12,911 nucleotides of DNA from JAVBKV01 sp031553885 (lineage in GTDB: Bacteria; Bacteroidota; Bacteroidia; Bacteroidales; Azobacteroidaceae). Made by a program: the position numbers and the translations under genes. Below the pieces are notes generated by a model that made no database searches, was not told where the DNA came from, and saw nothing but the letters and a program-made list of their open reading frames with translations. The DNA lies in contig JAVBKV010000037.1 of assembly GCA_031553885.1 (NCBI GenBank), positions 1 to 12,911 of the forward strand, in the 5' to 3' direction. Shown here in pieces: positions 1 through 8,614 of this stretch (its first letter is position 1; every line of letters starts with the position of its first letter).

Positions 1-73
1 CTCTTTCCGATAAACTTACAGGAAAAAGTACATTTTGGTTGGATGTTAACTCTTTAAATACTATCTTAGCCAT
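1..73 (-). CDS. IS1182-like transposase, N-terminal 24 residues only (runs off the left edge)
   Basis: The minus strand from position 73 reads MAKIVFKELTSNQNVLF followed by PVSLSER and is open to the window edge. This matches my recollection of the N-terminus of IS1182-family DDE transposases of Bacteroidota (MAKIVFK, then a short stretch ending in LFP.SL.E.I). Only the start is in the window, so the catalytic residues cannot be checked. The start at 71-73 is chosen because family members begin at this MAK; an in-frame ATG 12 codons upstream (107-109) would add MYYLNVAKQHNA. The putative IS end lies about 90 bases upstream, as expected for a one-gene insertion sequence. Family assignment is by motif memory, not by a search. 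Confidence 0.72.
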   Translation of the reverse strand, partial: MAKIVFKELTSNQNVLFPVSLSER

Positions 74-131
74 GGCATTGTGTTGTTTTGCAACGTTAAG
101 ATAGTACATTTTAACGATATGACCAAATGCT

Positions 132-167
132 AAAAGGGGCTATCCGACTTTTTGGACAGCCCCTTTA
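132..167. mobile_element. Outer end of the IS: inverted repeat with GGGGCTGTCC
   Basis: Positions 133-145 (AAAGGGGCTATCC) and 154-166 (GGACAGCCCCTTT) form a 13-bp stem around an 8-base loop. The single mismatch (A-C) read on the plus strand becomes a T-G wobble on the minus strand, and the minus-strand copy is followed by CTTTTAG. It can therefore fold as a terminator-like hairpin in minus-strand RNA, either at the end of the Rhs transcript coming from the right or to shield the transposase from outside transcription. Its place just upstream of the transposase start suggests that it includes the terminal inverted repeat and that the IS/host junction is near 163-168. The other IS end and any target duplication are outside the window. 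Confidence 0.55.
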
Positions 168-220
168 GTTCAGGGTGGGGCATAGATCCTTACTGATGAA
201 TTTATCCATTTATTTTATTG

Positions 221-270
221 TTCGGCGTAGTCTCCGACTACGTCGCGTTAAAAGCAAGGCTCTACCTTGC
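221..270 (-). repeat. Double-hairpin repeat, copy A
   Basis: Read on the minus strand, this has hairpin 1 (GCAAGG, TAGAG loop, CCTTGC; plus 254-270), a spacer starting TTTTAACGCG, and hairpin 2 (CGTAGTC, GGA loop, GACTACG; plus 226-242), ending in CCGAA. The same order, spacer and end are found in copies B, E and F, while the stem bases of hairpin 1 differ in a paired way. No protein is evident. Confidence 0.8.
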
Positions 271-558
271 AAAAACTCATCTAACACTACGCATGAATGG
301 CAATTTCTTTATCGGAACAAATATCTCCTCAATTTCAAACTGTCAATGAATATCTCCCGATAAACCTGACGTGTAAAAATATCACCCCATCTTACTAACT
401 GAAATGTTAAATAATGGACTTCATCCTGTTCGTTAATCTGATAACCTGTACTCCTTTATTTTTAATTGAGGTTAATGGGTTGATCTTATTATAATTGCCA
501 AAATACAACATATTTTGATTGTTGGATGAATTGTATTATGCCTCTTTTTTAATTTATT

Positions 559-607
559 GCAAGGCGGAGCTTTGCTTCTAGCCCGACGTAGTCAAAGACT
601 ACGCCGA
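559..607 (+). repeat. Double-hairpin repeat, copy B
   Basis: Hairpin 1 is GCAAGGC-GGA-GCTTTGC (559-575, one G-T wobble). A divergent spacer (TTCTAGCCCGA) follows, then hairpin 2, CGTAGTC-AAA-GACTACG (587-603), and the CCGA end. It sits about 50 bases past the stop codon of the first Rhs gene, in the orientation opposite to that gene. The right arm continues as GACTACGCCGAGCC, identical to a unit at 10834-10847. Confidence 0.78.
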
Positions 608-656
608 GCCGCTATCTTATAAGTCTATGTTAAGCAGAAGTTAAATAATATATTTT

Positions 657-3600
657 TCATGGTTTCTTTCTGTTAGAAATTGGAGAATTGACAGGGACAA
701 AGGAGTTCCCTTTTTTTCCATGAGAACGATAAGAGGAGCTATTATTTTCTTTACCTTTAGGAACTGCCTTAAGCTCTCCATTAGCGACTCCTGTTTTATA
801 TTCAGAACCAGTTATTACTCTCTTTTCTTCTTTATTTGTAAAATGAGAATCAGGATTTTTATTATGATTTCTTTCCTTATTATATTGTTCTGTTTTTGTT
901 TGCCATTGTACTCCATGATCAAATTCATGTTCCATTATTGTTGCTGGAGACAATATCCCTTTTGATGTTTCGAGTCCTTCTGTTGGATTCCAGAATACAG
1001 TTCCTTCTGTACTTGGACCATTAAATGTAGTTTCAAAATGGCTATTACCTTCTGTTTGGACCACGTTTAATGTATAAGAAGTTGATTCTGCTGCAGTTTT
1101 TAGAGCACTGTTTTTTTCTCCACTTTTTGCGAGATTACTAACATTATAATCATAAGCAGTAATAAAATCACTTACAAACTGATTATGTTTGGGGGCTTTA
1201 TCTTGATTGGATCCATTAAATATCCAAGATGTAGGTGTTCCATCTATGTAACGGATTTTAATTTCCCTTCCATCCGGATCTACTAACATCACCGGATTAT
1301 TCGCACAATACACATATGGACTAATCGCATAATACTTCTCCGCCATCGGATCCATCGTCAAAAATCTCCCTGATGAAGGATCATACTGCCTTGCCTCAAA
1401 ATCATAAAGATCGATACCATTCTCCCGGTCGAGTTCCTTTCCCCCGAACTTGTAATGCTGTACATTCTGGTCTGTCCGTGCAGGATTTTCAGCCAGCGTC
1501 ATCCCAAAAGGATAATAGTTATTGACCTGAATCGGACTTCCCGATTCGTTCAGAACTACCCGGTTGTTCCCGAGATGATCCTGCAGGAAGTAACGGTATT
1601 TCCAGGTGCCACCGTCTTTCGAAAGGTATCCTCCCGAAGTGAGTATCATCTGCAATCCGAACATATTATACACCTTGTTTCCGGCATATTCTTTGGATGA
1701 GAACGAAGCAGTCCCCCCGGCACCAACTGTTTCCCTCTCCACACAGAGCTTTGTTCCCAACGCATCATAGGTATATCGGGTAAAACTTCCGTTTTCCATC
1801 GTGATCTTCCGGGGTAAATTTAAGAAATTATATTCAATTGAAGAAATCAATTTGTTTTCATCCTTGGTCATATTCCCGTTGGCATCGTAAGCATACTTCA
1901 ACTTGCTACCCCAATGATGGTTTTTGAATTCCATGAGGTCGGTTGCCGACTGGTCTGTTCCTGAATCGTGAATGGCGATCAACTGGTTGCCTTTACGTAC
2001 TTGAATCAAGGGAATATCCATCGATACGGACTCTCCCGTATCCGATCGTCCCCAACGTACGATATATGTGATGTTCCCGTTTTTATCGAGGCCTAAGTGT
2101 TCAGCATAAAAACCAAGGTTTGTCATCAGGTCGCTTCCTTCGCCGTATGCGGAGTTTCTCATCTGCCCCAGATCGTCATAGTAGAATACATATCCGCGAT
2201 CAACCCCCGGTTTTCCCGGATCGCGCCAGCGGATGGCTGCAATGTTCCCGTTGTAGAACTGGTTCGCCTCAGCAAAATCATGCCCATTATAAAACAATTC
2301 CTGCTGAAATTTACCTCCGATCCGTTTGGTCAACCATCCTCTGATGTTGTAATTAAAAGAAACCGTTTCGAGATTGTTTGCCAGTTTCTGAGTAGAAAGC
2401 CGGTTGAGTTTGTCGTAGGTATTTTGTTCCAGTACAACTGCTGTTCCGGAACCCAGTTTATGGGTCGTTCTTTCTAACCTCCCTGCTAAATCATAGGTAT
2501 AGGCATAAGTTTCGGTTTGTGTCACGATAGTTGATGAAAGCGAACGAATGGTTTTCTCCTTTACTTCTCCGGTGAGGTAATAACGGGAAAACTCCTGTTC
2601 GAACTCATTGCTGCGGATGGTGCTTGATCCTGCCTGTACGATGTTTCCCCGGTAATCGTAGCGGAAACACTTGTAAATGTAGGAGGGTGTGGCAGCATCA
2701 TCCAGTACCGTCGCCCGGACGCCTGTCAGCAATCCTTTGGCCGAAGAATGCTCCGCATCCGATAATCCGGATACCGCCCGGCAGTTTTGTGTCAACCAAT
2801 TGTTAGCCTTGTCCAGAAAACCGTAATCGTCGTAGTAGTTGACCACCATCACTTTCATGTTGGCTGCTTCTGAAGCTGTCGGGTAACTCTGGTTGGCATA
2901 GAGGTACCAATGATTATCTCCGGAACTGACCGGTTTGACTTCAGTCATCGGATAATTGTCAACGTACGTTTTCATCGTTTCCCGGGAAGCATTGTTTTTC
3001 AGGATCCCGCTCAAAACCATCCTTCCCAATCCATCATATTTCATAAAGGTCCACTCTTTGGACGCTTTGGCCCGTTGTACCCCGTCCTGCGTCAGGCGCA
3101 AGCGATCCGCCTTATCGTAAACAAAGTAGACCCAGTCTGCCCCGGGCAGTTTCTTTTCTGAAACCCGGTTCCGCTCATCGTATTTGTAGATGTATGCAAA
3201 ATCCATGACGATTTCCGACGAGGTATTGAAGGATCCGGAAGTCATCTCATCAGATGCCATAGGCGGTAAGACATAACATTGGTTCCCGAAATCATCGTAA
3301 ATGAAGTATGTATCGCAATACTGACTCCCGGTTTCGATTTCCTTATTGTATCGGCGTTGGAGTACCACCCTTCCCAGTTTGTCTTTGAACTCGTATACGG
3401 GTGCGTTGTCTTCGTTGGTTACTTCCGTTACAGAGAGTGATCCGGCAGCATAATTCCCACTGACGGTAATCGTGTAGTTTGAGAATTGGTAATAACGGCA
3501 GGCGAGTTTTTCGGTGTTGTCGTTGACCAGGTAGCGAGTTTTAACAGCCTTCCCATTCGACGCCCAGGCCTGTCCGGGCCCGAATTGTTGCTGTGGCCTG

Positions 3601-4004
3601 TCTAAGGGTGAACTTTCATACTTTGTTTCGCTGAATGCCCTGGAATCGGAATAGCCGGAATAGCTGTACTGGGAGGCTACTCCCGAAGTAATGGTAGATG
3701 GCGTAACGAAAGCCCCGTCATAAGTGGATTTGTAATAGGGCTGATAACTTTGGGCTACCCTTCCGCTGTTGTCGTATTCGGTCAGGCTGACCAGGTCGGG
3801 GATATTGGAGTTGAAACCTTTCCGGACGGTTTCAATGGGTCGTCCCAGTCCGTCGAGGTATTGGATCTCATCGATGTAATTCGACCCCGAATAATCGGTC
3901 GCTGTTCTTTTCAGAACGTAATTCTGGTTGGAACTTTGTGCCTGGAGCCCGGCTGCAATCAGGAGCAGTACCGGGATCAGAAAGTATATATATCTATTTT
4001 TCAT
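657..4004 (-). CDS. Secreted Rhs-core polymorphic toxin with DUF6443-like N-terminus and HExxH metallopeptidase tip
   Basis: A full-length 1115-residue Rhs toxin. Residues 1-22 form a Sec signal peptide (charged start, then IPVLLLIAAG, ending LQAQ). Residues about 25-165 resemble the DUF6443 domain that opens Bacteroidota Rhs proteins (YVLKRTATDYSG, YLDGLGRPIETV). YD-type repeats follow, then the Rhs core: DHLGNNRVVL near 808, GGKELDRENG near 853, GRFLTMDPMAEKYY near 880, and the boundary motif DPDGRE ending near 913. The remaining ~200 residues form an unrelated, AT-rich tip with HEFDH at 1026-1030 (bases 915-929) and EEKRV near 1059-1063, a plausible HExxH plus Glu zinc site. A stretch before it (TVFWNP ... 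SPATIMEHEFDH) recalls M91-like toxin peptidases. The gene starts 34 nt after the T9SS-tail gene, in the same operon. Transport by T9SS and the peptidase activity are inferences. No immunity gene follows. Confidence 0.88.
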   Translation of the reverse strand: MKNRYIYFLIPVLLLIAAGLQAQSSNQNYVLKRTATDYSGSNYIDEIQYLDGLGRPIETVRKGFNSNIPDLVSLTEYDNSGRVAQSYQPYYKSTYDGAFVTPSTITSGVASQYSYSGYSDSRAFSETKYESSPLDRPQQQFGPGQAWASNGKAVKTRYLVNDNTEKLACRYYQFSNYTITVSGNYAAGSLSVTEVTNEDNAPVYEFKDKLGRVVLQRRYNKEIETGSQYCDTYFIYDDFGNQCYVLPPMASDEMTSGSFNTSSEIVMDFAYIYKYDERNRVSEKKLPGADWVYFVYDKADRLRLTQDGVQRAKASKEWTFMKYDGLGRMVLSGILKNNASRETMKTYVDNYPMTEVKPVSSGDNHWYLYANQSYPTASEAANMKVMVVNYYDDYGFLDKANNWLTQNCRAVSGLSDAEHSSAKGLLTGVRATVLDDAATPSYIYKCFRYDYRGNIVQAGSSTIRSNEFEQEFSRYYLTGEVKEKTIRSLSSTIVTQTETYAYTYDLAGRLERTTHKLGSGTAVVLEQNTYDKLNRLSTQKLANNLETVSFNYNIRGWLTKRIGGKFQQELFYNGHDFAEANQFYNGNIAAIRWRDPGKPGVDRGYVFYYDDLGQMRNSAYGEGSDLMTNLGFYAEHLGLDKNGNITYIVRWGRSDTGESVSMDIPLIQVRKGNQLIAIHDSGTDQSATDLMEFKNHHWGSKLKYAYDANGNMTKDENKLISSIEYNFLNLPRKITMENGSFTRYTYDALGTKLCVERETVGAGGTASFSSKEYAGNKVYNMFGLQMILTSGGYLSKDGGTWKYRYFLQDHLGNNRVVLNESGSPIQVNNYYPFGMTLAENPARTDQNVQHYKFGGKELDRENGIDLYDFEARQYDPSSGRFLTMDPMAEKYYAISPYVYCANNPVMLVDPDGREIKIRYIDGTPTSWIFNGSNQDKAPKHNQFVSDFITAYDYNVSNLAKSGEKNSALKTAAESTSYTLNVVQTEGNSHFETTFNGPSTEGTVFWNPTEGLETSKGILSPATIMEHEFDHGVQWQTKTEQYNKERNHNKNPDSHFTNKEEKRVITGSEYKTGVANGELKAVPKGKENNSSSYRSHGKKGNSFVPVNSPISNRKKP

Positions 4005-4038
4005 ATATGCATATTTTAGACATTAAAAAACTAAGAAC

Positions 4039-5358
4039 TTATTTCCGGGTTATTTTTTCCGAATAACTTTTCTCTCCGCAGCGGATCTGCAGGATATAAT
4101 TCCCCCGGGGTTGTTTCTGAAGCGGAACATTTTTGTGGTAGATTCCGCTGTATGTAGCGCTGCCACTCCGGTAGAGTAAACTTCCCGAGATGGAATACAG
4201 GGCCACTTCGACCGTCGTTTCTTCCGGTAGTGCTATTTCCACTTCAATGTCCCCGGGTGAAGGATTGGGATACACGTTGTAGCGGATTGCCTGTTCGATT
4301 CCTCCTGTGCTTATTGCTCCTGTTTCACCTGCTTTCAGTCTTTTCATTTTTTCTGCTTTTGCTGTTTCGAGCAGAGCCAGGTTTTCGCGGTCCTGTTCCA
4401 GGTAATCGTTTTGCTGCTCTTCGGGATGGTAGAAAAAGGCACGGCTGTTTTCCAGGCTTGCTTTTTCACTTTCCCCGGTAAAGCTCCGTATGGTTTCGAA
4501 TACGGGATAGCGGTATCCGGTTGCATACCACCGTATGGTTTCGGTATAAAGCGGTTTTTTGTCTTCACTCGCTGTCGCTTTGGCGAGAGTCAGTTCAAAT
4601 GCTTTGACGGGGTCTGCTTCTTTTTCCGTTGTTTTTCCTGCCAGGGAATTTTCCTGTATTTCCATTTTTTCCTTCAGCACCCCAACCGGCATCCGTTCAT
4701 CGATGTGCGTTTGCAGTATCCTGACCCGGAGTACGTTTTCGAGTGTATCCTTATCGGGCAGGATCATCATTCCATAGGCATCTGCCTCGACCGCCAGTAT
4801 CCCCGAGGAGATCATCCCGGTTTGCTCGTAGAGTGTCCCTTCACCGTTGTAATGCGAAGAAAAGCTGTCGCCGTAGGCAAAGGGGAACTTCATCCAGGTT
4901 TGAGGCCTGTCGTACGAGATGCGTGTAGAAGGGGTTTCATATTCCCATATCAGGATGGAATCCCCCCGGTCGTTGTAACGGTAAATGGCGCCGTTGTCCA
5001 AAGCGGATACAATGCCGGGATCCGAATCGAAGAAGGTGACCTTACGATGCGTTTCATCGACCACTTTGACATACATTGAAATATCGACCGGCTTCGTCCA
5101 GTCTACGCCATCGAATGATCCGATTTGTTTGTTCTCCTGGTGAACGACTGGTTCCAGTGCACTGAAATCCCAGAGGACGTTTTTCCCGCTTCGTCCCGGG
5201 TCTTTGAACCGGACTTCCTGTTTCCACAGGTTATCTCCTGACCGGGGGCGGTTGAGCTTGCTTTCGAGTACGGTCTGGGAAAAGACAGTGCTTGATATGG
5301 CTGTCAACCCGATACAAAGACCGACGTGTATTTTCTTATTTATATGGAATCGTTTCAT
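4039..5358 (-). CDS. Secreted protein with T9SS type A C-terminal sorting domain
   Basis: 439 residues. A Sec signal peptide covers residues 1-28 (MKRFHINKKIHVGLCIGLTA, cleavage likely after VFSQ). The body, residues 30-310, has no domain I can name, but is rich in aromatic and glycine motifs (LWDFSAL at 62-68, FPFAYGDSF at 158-166, EADAYGMMILP at 191-201, IRWYATGYRYPVFET at 275-289). Residues about 312-343 are charged and probably helical. Residues 361-439 (VYPNPSPGDIEVEI, LYSISGSLLYRSG, RGNYILQI, then a KITRK end) match the Por_Secre_tail/T9SS type A sorting signal, which sends proteins across the outer membrane and anchors or releases them at the surface. The start lies 12 nt after the stop of the large Rhs gene and the stop 34 nt before the toxin gene, so the three are probably co-transcribed. 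A role as surface partner of the Rhs proteins is inferred only from position. Confidence 0.85.
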   Translation of the reverse strand: MKRFHINKKIHVGLCIGLTAISSTVFSQTVLESKLNRPRSGDNLWKQEVRFKDPGRSGKNVLWDFSALEPVVHQENKQIGSFDGVDWTKPVDISMYVKVVDETHRKVTFFDSDPGIVSALDNGAIYRYNDRGDSILIWEYETPSTRISYDRPQTWMKFPFAYGDSFSSHYNGEGTLYEQTGMISSGILAVEADAYGMMILPDKDTLENVLRVRILQTHIDERMPVGVLKEKMEIQENSLAGKTTEKEADPVKAFELTLAKATASEDKKPLYTETIRWYATGYRYPVFETIRSFTGESEKASLENSRAFFYHPEEQQNDYLEQDRENLALLETAKAEKMKRLKAGETGAISTGGIEQAIRYNVYPNPSPGDIEVEIALPEETTVEVALYSISGSLLYRSGSATYSGIYHKNVPLQKQPRGNYILQIRCGEKSYSEKITRK

Positions 5359-5370
5359 ATTTTTCCTTAT

Positions 5371-8300
5371 TTACGGTTTGTAATTGTAATTATACTGTTG
5401 CAGGATTTTGCCAGCTTGTCTGACTTCGACGAGCCTACCGAAGTTGTCGTAGAAATATTCCGTCACGACTCCCCGGGTATCGGTCATCGTCTTCATCCCT
5501 ACGAGTGGCTGGTAAGTATAAACGGTGACTTCGGCATTTTTCAGCACATTGCTTCCCCGGAGTGTGGCTCCGATGGAGGCAACGCCCGGGCTTGAACTGG
5601 CAGCCAAACCATTGACCTGTGCATCGGAATACGACAACGCAGAACAGACTTCGGCATACGAAGCATTTTTTATCTCCGCGATGGGATAGGTGTGATTGTA
5701 CGACCAGAGGATCACGGCTTTCTCCGCATTGTCCCGGATGATTTCCTTAACATTACCGGAAGGGTAATAGGTATAGTTTGCCCGGGTTTCGAGCGAAGAT
5801 TGCTTGTTGGTTTTTAATTGCCGGCTAAGGGGTAAATACATTCCGGTATAGGGAGTTCCATAGACTGCTTTTTCGTAGGTCAGGGGTGAGGAACTTCCGT
5901 TTTTGTATTCGTATTTCTCGACTACGGGCGATAGGATATTGGCCGCTACCATGTTGGTGTAAGGTGCAGTTGTAAAATGGTAGGGATACAATAGCTTGGT
6001 CTGGTAGGTTTCCCCATTGCTGTTGGCTGTATTGATAAGCGTCGGCATTGCATATGTCGTATCATAGGTATATTCCTGTGACGAAAAAACCGTCCCGTTG
6101 GCGCCGCGCATTTCGGACGTTTCCAATCCGGTTCTCAGGCATCCGGACACGATATCGACGTCGTAGGTCTGAATACCTAAAAAAGCATAGGGATCCACTC
6201 CCCCGCAAGGATCTCCTGTTCCCTGTGCGATGGCTTTACGGACAGTCTTCGTTCTCCATTTGTAGGGATCTTTCCGAAATGTTTGTTTGCTCACAATTGA
6301 GGAGTCATTATTTTCATATTTGTGATCGACTTTTTCGATGAGGTCTCCGTGTTGCCATCCTCCTCGTGAATCATACTCAAGAGGCATCTTCGGGTTGTAG
6401 GGATATGTGTCCGTGCTTACGGGTTGGTACCGGTACACGGTTTTTCCTTTATCGGGAATAATTTCCGTCACTTCGGAGTACACGACTGCCGCCCCATTGG
6501 AGAAACAGGGATCGAAAGTGAGGTTTGTCCCGTAGGTGCGGGATCTTACGTGGGATCTTACTTGCGTGAGATCCCCCGGGCTGGTCGTACAATAATACTT
6601 GTCCATTTCCCGGACAAAATCGGTAGGGCGGATTACCCTCTTTGTAGTTCCGTATCCGCATCCGTTTTCTCCGTATCGGAAAGTACGGTTGATGGTTTTT
6701 CCGGCTACCGGGTCATAATCAGCTATGGTTTCGATGCGGACACCTCCTCCTGTTTTGATTGAATTGTCCTCCGGGTCGAGGAACCGATTTGCCTTGTAAG
6801 TAAAAGACGTTGTTCCCCCGGTGGGATAGGTTATCTTGGTCAACATCCCGTTTGCGGTGAAGAATTCGTTGGCATTCCTTGAATTTCCGATGGAAAAAGA
6901 TACAGGTCGGTTTCCGGAGTTTACGGCCTCTACGAATTGGAATGGAACTTGCGTATTTCCGGGAATACTGGTTCCGCTGGCATATCCCCATAAATCCAAA
7001 TATCTACTGTTTCTTTTAGGAGGGTTTCCCGTATATTCGAAGGCATATTTTTCTACCTTGACATTGTTTGCATCCCGTATTTCAATGGATTCGAGTTTGT
7101 ACCGGTCTGATCCGGTGTATAGTGTGCGATTGAAGGTAATCTTTCGTATCAGGCTCCCGTTGGCATAGACAGAAATGGAGTTCAGGAAGTGGTCGATTGA
7201 GGATGAATCGAATAGCACTTCTCCTCCAGGGAAGGAGATTTTTTGCAGGTTCCGGGAAGACTGTTTCCCGTTCATTGAAAACATTCCAGGAGGCTGCATA
7301 CTATTACAAGAGATATCTCTTATAATACCATCGTCCGAAAGCATTGCCCAGCGTCCCCCTCCGGAATCGTTAAATCCGATTAAAGGCAATTGGGTGTTGG
7401 AGTTTACATACTGGAGGGGATAATTACAGGCTATGGGGTGTGTGCTCCCGTAAATTCCCGGCTTGTCTTCCACTACAACGATTTCACCTTGGGTATCAAT
7501 TTCCGTAATGAAGGCAGTAGAATAAGAAAAACCGATCCATTGCTTTGTCTTGGCACAGGTCACGGACAGTCCCTTCCATCCGGTTACGGAAGGAGTAGTG
7601 GAAGTGGAAGTCTGGTAGTGTTCGGTTGCGGAGGTTCCGCTTGTCCCATCGTATTCCCCGAACTCGTAAAAGTTCCCGTTTTCGTCGGTAATAGTAAAAG
7701 CTAACAGTTTGTTACTTTGTATTTTAGAAGTTACCTTGATGGCTTCGTAGGGGTGGCTGTCGATGGTATAACTAAAATTAGTGGTTCCCAGATTCGTCCC
7801 CCGGTTGAACATAAATCCTCCGGATTTGTCCAATAGCCTGTAATAGAAATCATCGGGGTCTTCTTCTACATATCCATTGGCTAACATTTTGTTATACGCA
7901 TTGGAATCTCCGTATTTATCTCTATTGATCAGGTATCCTACTTCGTCGGGTAGGCTTCGTACACTGCGCGACACGGATGGTGCCGCATTTAGTGTCCACC
8001 CCGCTGCAACCCATCCGTCCAAATCCCTGACCTTTATCCCTGAAGCATGGTAAGAGAGAGTAATGGGCAGTACCAAGCTCCCAACCTTTATTTCATACAG
8101 CGGGATGGTGATGTCAACGAGTCCCGTATTGTGATTGACGGGATAGTTGAGATATTTTGCTATGGATGCCGCTTCGGGCGAGATGGGAACGAACTCCGGA
8201 AAGAGAAGGGGGGTAGAGGATACCGGAGAGGCGGCCGCAGCTCGCATATTGTTACCCGCAGCATCAGTTATATCCGACCCTCCACTGGCCTTTTCTCCTT

Positions 8301-8490
8301 GGGTGACAACAGGATCCGGCTGGCCGGAAAGGATATCGCGGTTGTAAGTCTGGGCATGACCCTGTGTAACCGACGACAATAACAAACTAACAAACAAGGT
8401 ATAAGAAAGCGTTTTCAGAAAGGAATGCCTGAAAGATAGGAATAACCTTCCCGAACCGGTTTCAGGGTACTTTAAATTTTTCATTTTCAT
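5371..8490 (-). CDS. Large secreted Rhs/YD-repeat protein, first gene of the operon
   Basis: 1039 residues from the chosen start. The signal peptide has a long n-region and ends VTQGHAQ at residue 47. Residues about 110-175 carry the pattern typical of the N-terminus of Bacteroidota Rhs-repeat proteins (YPVNHNTGLVDITIPLYEIK, LPITLSYHASGIKV, DLDGWVAAGWTLNA). A beta-rich middle follows, and the C-terminus has YD repeats (TDTRGVVTEYFYDNFGRLVE near 1005-1025) and then stops without an Rhs core or toxin tip. The frame is open upstream to an ATG at 8613, but those 41 extra residues would place a non-signal-like segment before the signal peptide and overlap a decayed gene, so I prefer 8490 (MKMKNL); 8484 is also possible. 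It probably supplies the N-terminal half of a split Rhs shell, completed by the DUF6443 protein two genes downstream; this is inference. Confidence 0.85.
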   Translation of the reverse strand: MKMKNLKYPETGSGRLFLSFRHSFLKTLSYTLFVSLLLSSVTQGHAQTYNRDILSGQPDPVVTQGEKASGGSDITDAAGNNMRAAAASPVSSTPLLFPEFVPISPEAASIAKYLNYPVNHNTGLVDITIPLYEIKVGSLVLPITLSYHASGIKVRDLDGWVAAGWTLNAAPSVSRSVRSLPDEVGYLINRDKYGDSNAYNKMLANGYVEEDPDDFYYRLLDKSGGFMFNRGTNLGTTNFSYTIDSHPYEAIKVTSKIQSNKLLAFTITDENGNFYEFGEYDGTSGTSATEHYQTSTSTTPSVTGWKGLSVTCAKTKQWIGFSYSTAFITEIDTQGEIVVVEDKPGIYGSTHPIACNYPLQYVNSNTQLPLIGFNDSGGGRWAMLSDDGIIRDISCNSMQPPGMFSMNGKQSSRNLQKISFPGGEVLFDSSSIDHFLNSISVYANGSLIRKITFNRTLYTGSDRYKLESIEIRDANNVKVEKYAFEYTGNPPKRNSRYLDLWGYASGTSIPGNTQVPFQFVEAVNSGNRPVSFSIGNSRNANEFFTANGMLTKITYPTGGTTSFTYKANRFLDPEDNSIKTGGGVRIETIADYDPVAGKTINRTFRYGENGCGYGTTKRVIRPTDFVREMDKYYCTTSPGDLTQVRSHVRSRTYGTNLTFDPCFSNGAAVVYSEVTEIIPDKGKTVYRYQPVSTDTYPYNPKMPLEYDSRGGWQHGDLIEKVDHKYENNDSSIVSKQTFRKDPYKWRTKTVRKAIAQGTGDPCGGVDPYAFLGIQTYDVDIVSGCLRTGLETSEMRGANGTVFSSQEYTYDTTYAMPTLINTANSNGETYQTKLLYPYHFTTAPYTNMVAANILSPVVEKYEYKNGSSSPLTYEKAVYGTPYTGMYLPLSRQLKTNKQSSLETRANYTYYPSGNVKEIIRDNAEKAVILWSYNHTYPIAEIKNASYAEVCSALSYSDAQVNGLAASSSPGVASIGATLRGSNVLKNAEVTVYTYQPLVGMKTMTDTRGVVTEYFYDNFGRLVEVRQAGKILQQYNYNYKP

Positions 8491-8614
8491 GGGTACTAGT
8501 ATTAAAATTGAATAATCAAAACAATTATCTTTTTTGGTCAAATAAGTTTTTCCCTTATCGAGCCATAACATGGAAGTTGGCATATAGAATAAAGGGACAA
8601 TCGCATTTTTCATT

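Larger units (their letters stand above)
168..656. other. Non-coding stretch between IS and Rhs gene; no credible ORF
   Basis: Apart from two double-hairpin repeats (221-270 and 559-607) I find no gene here on either strand. The only open frame of note (plus strand, 175-363) runs through one of the repeats and has no family character. An AT-rich palindrome, CAAAATA-CAACA-TATTTTG, sits at 499-517. The stretch lies directly downstream of the first Rhs toxin gene, where an immunity gene would be expected, and none can be seen. Confidence 0.6.

Noticed and set aside
175..363. Plus-strand ORF of 62 codons after the IS end
   Set aside because: It crosses a double-hairpin repeat, and its Arg/Leu/Ser-rich middle is the translation of that repeat.
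499..517. Palindrome CAAAATA-CAACA-TATTTTG as operator or promoter
   Set aside because: No gene starts nearby on either strand, and the TTTG-like ends do not fit the TAnnTTTG spacing. Noted only as an AT-rich palindrome.
2097..2477. Plus-strand ORF of 126 codons inside the Rhs toxin gene
   Set aside because: Antisense shadow of the YD-repeat region; no start signal and no recognisable domain.
4411..5079. Plus-strand ORF of 222 codons
   Set aside because: It lies fully opposite the T9SS-tail gene, which has a signal peptide and a sorting tail in its own frame. The plus-strand translation has no family pattern and is rich in Arg, Pro, Cys and Phe, as antisense frames often are.
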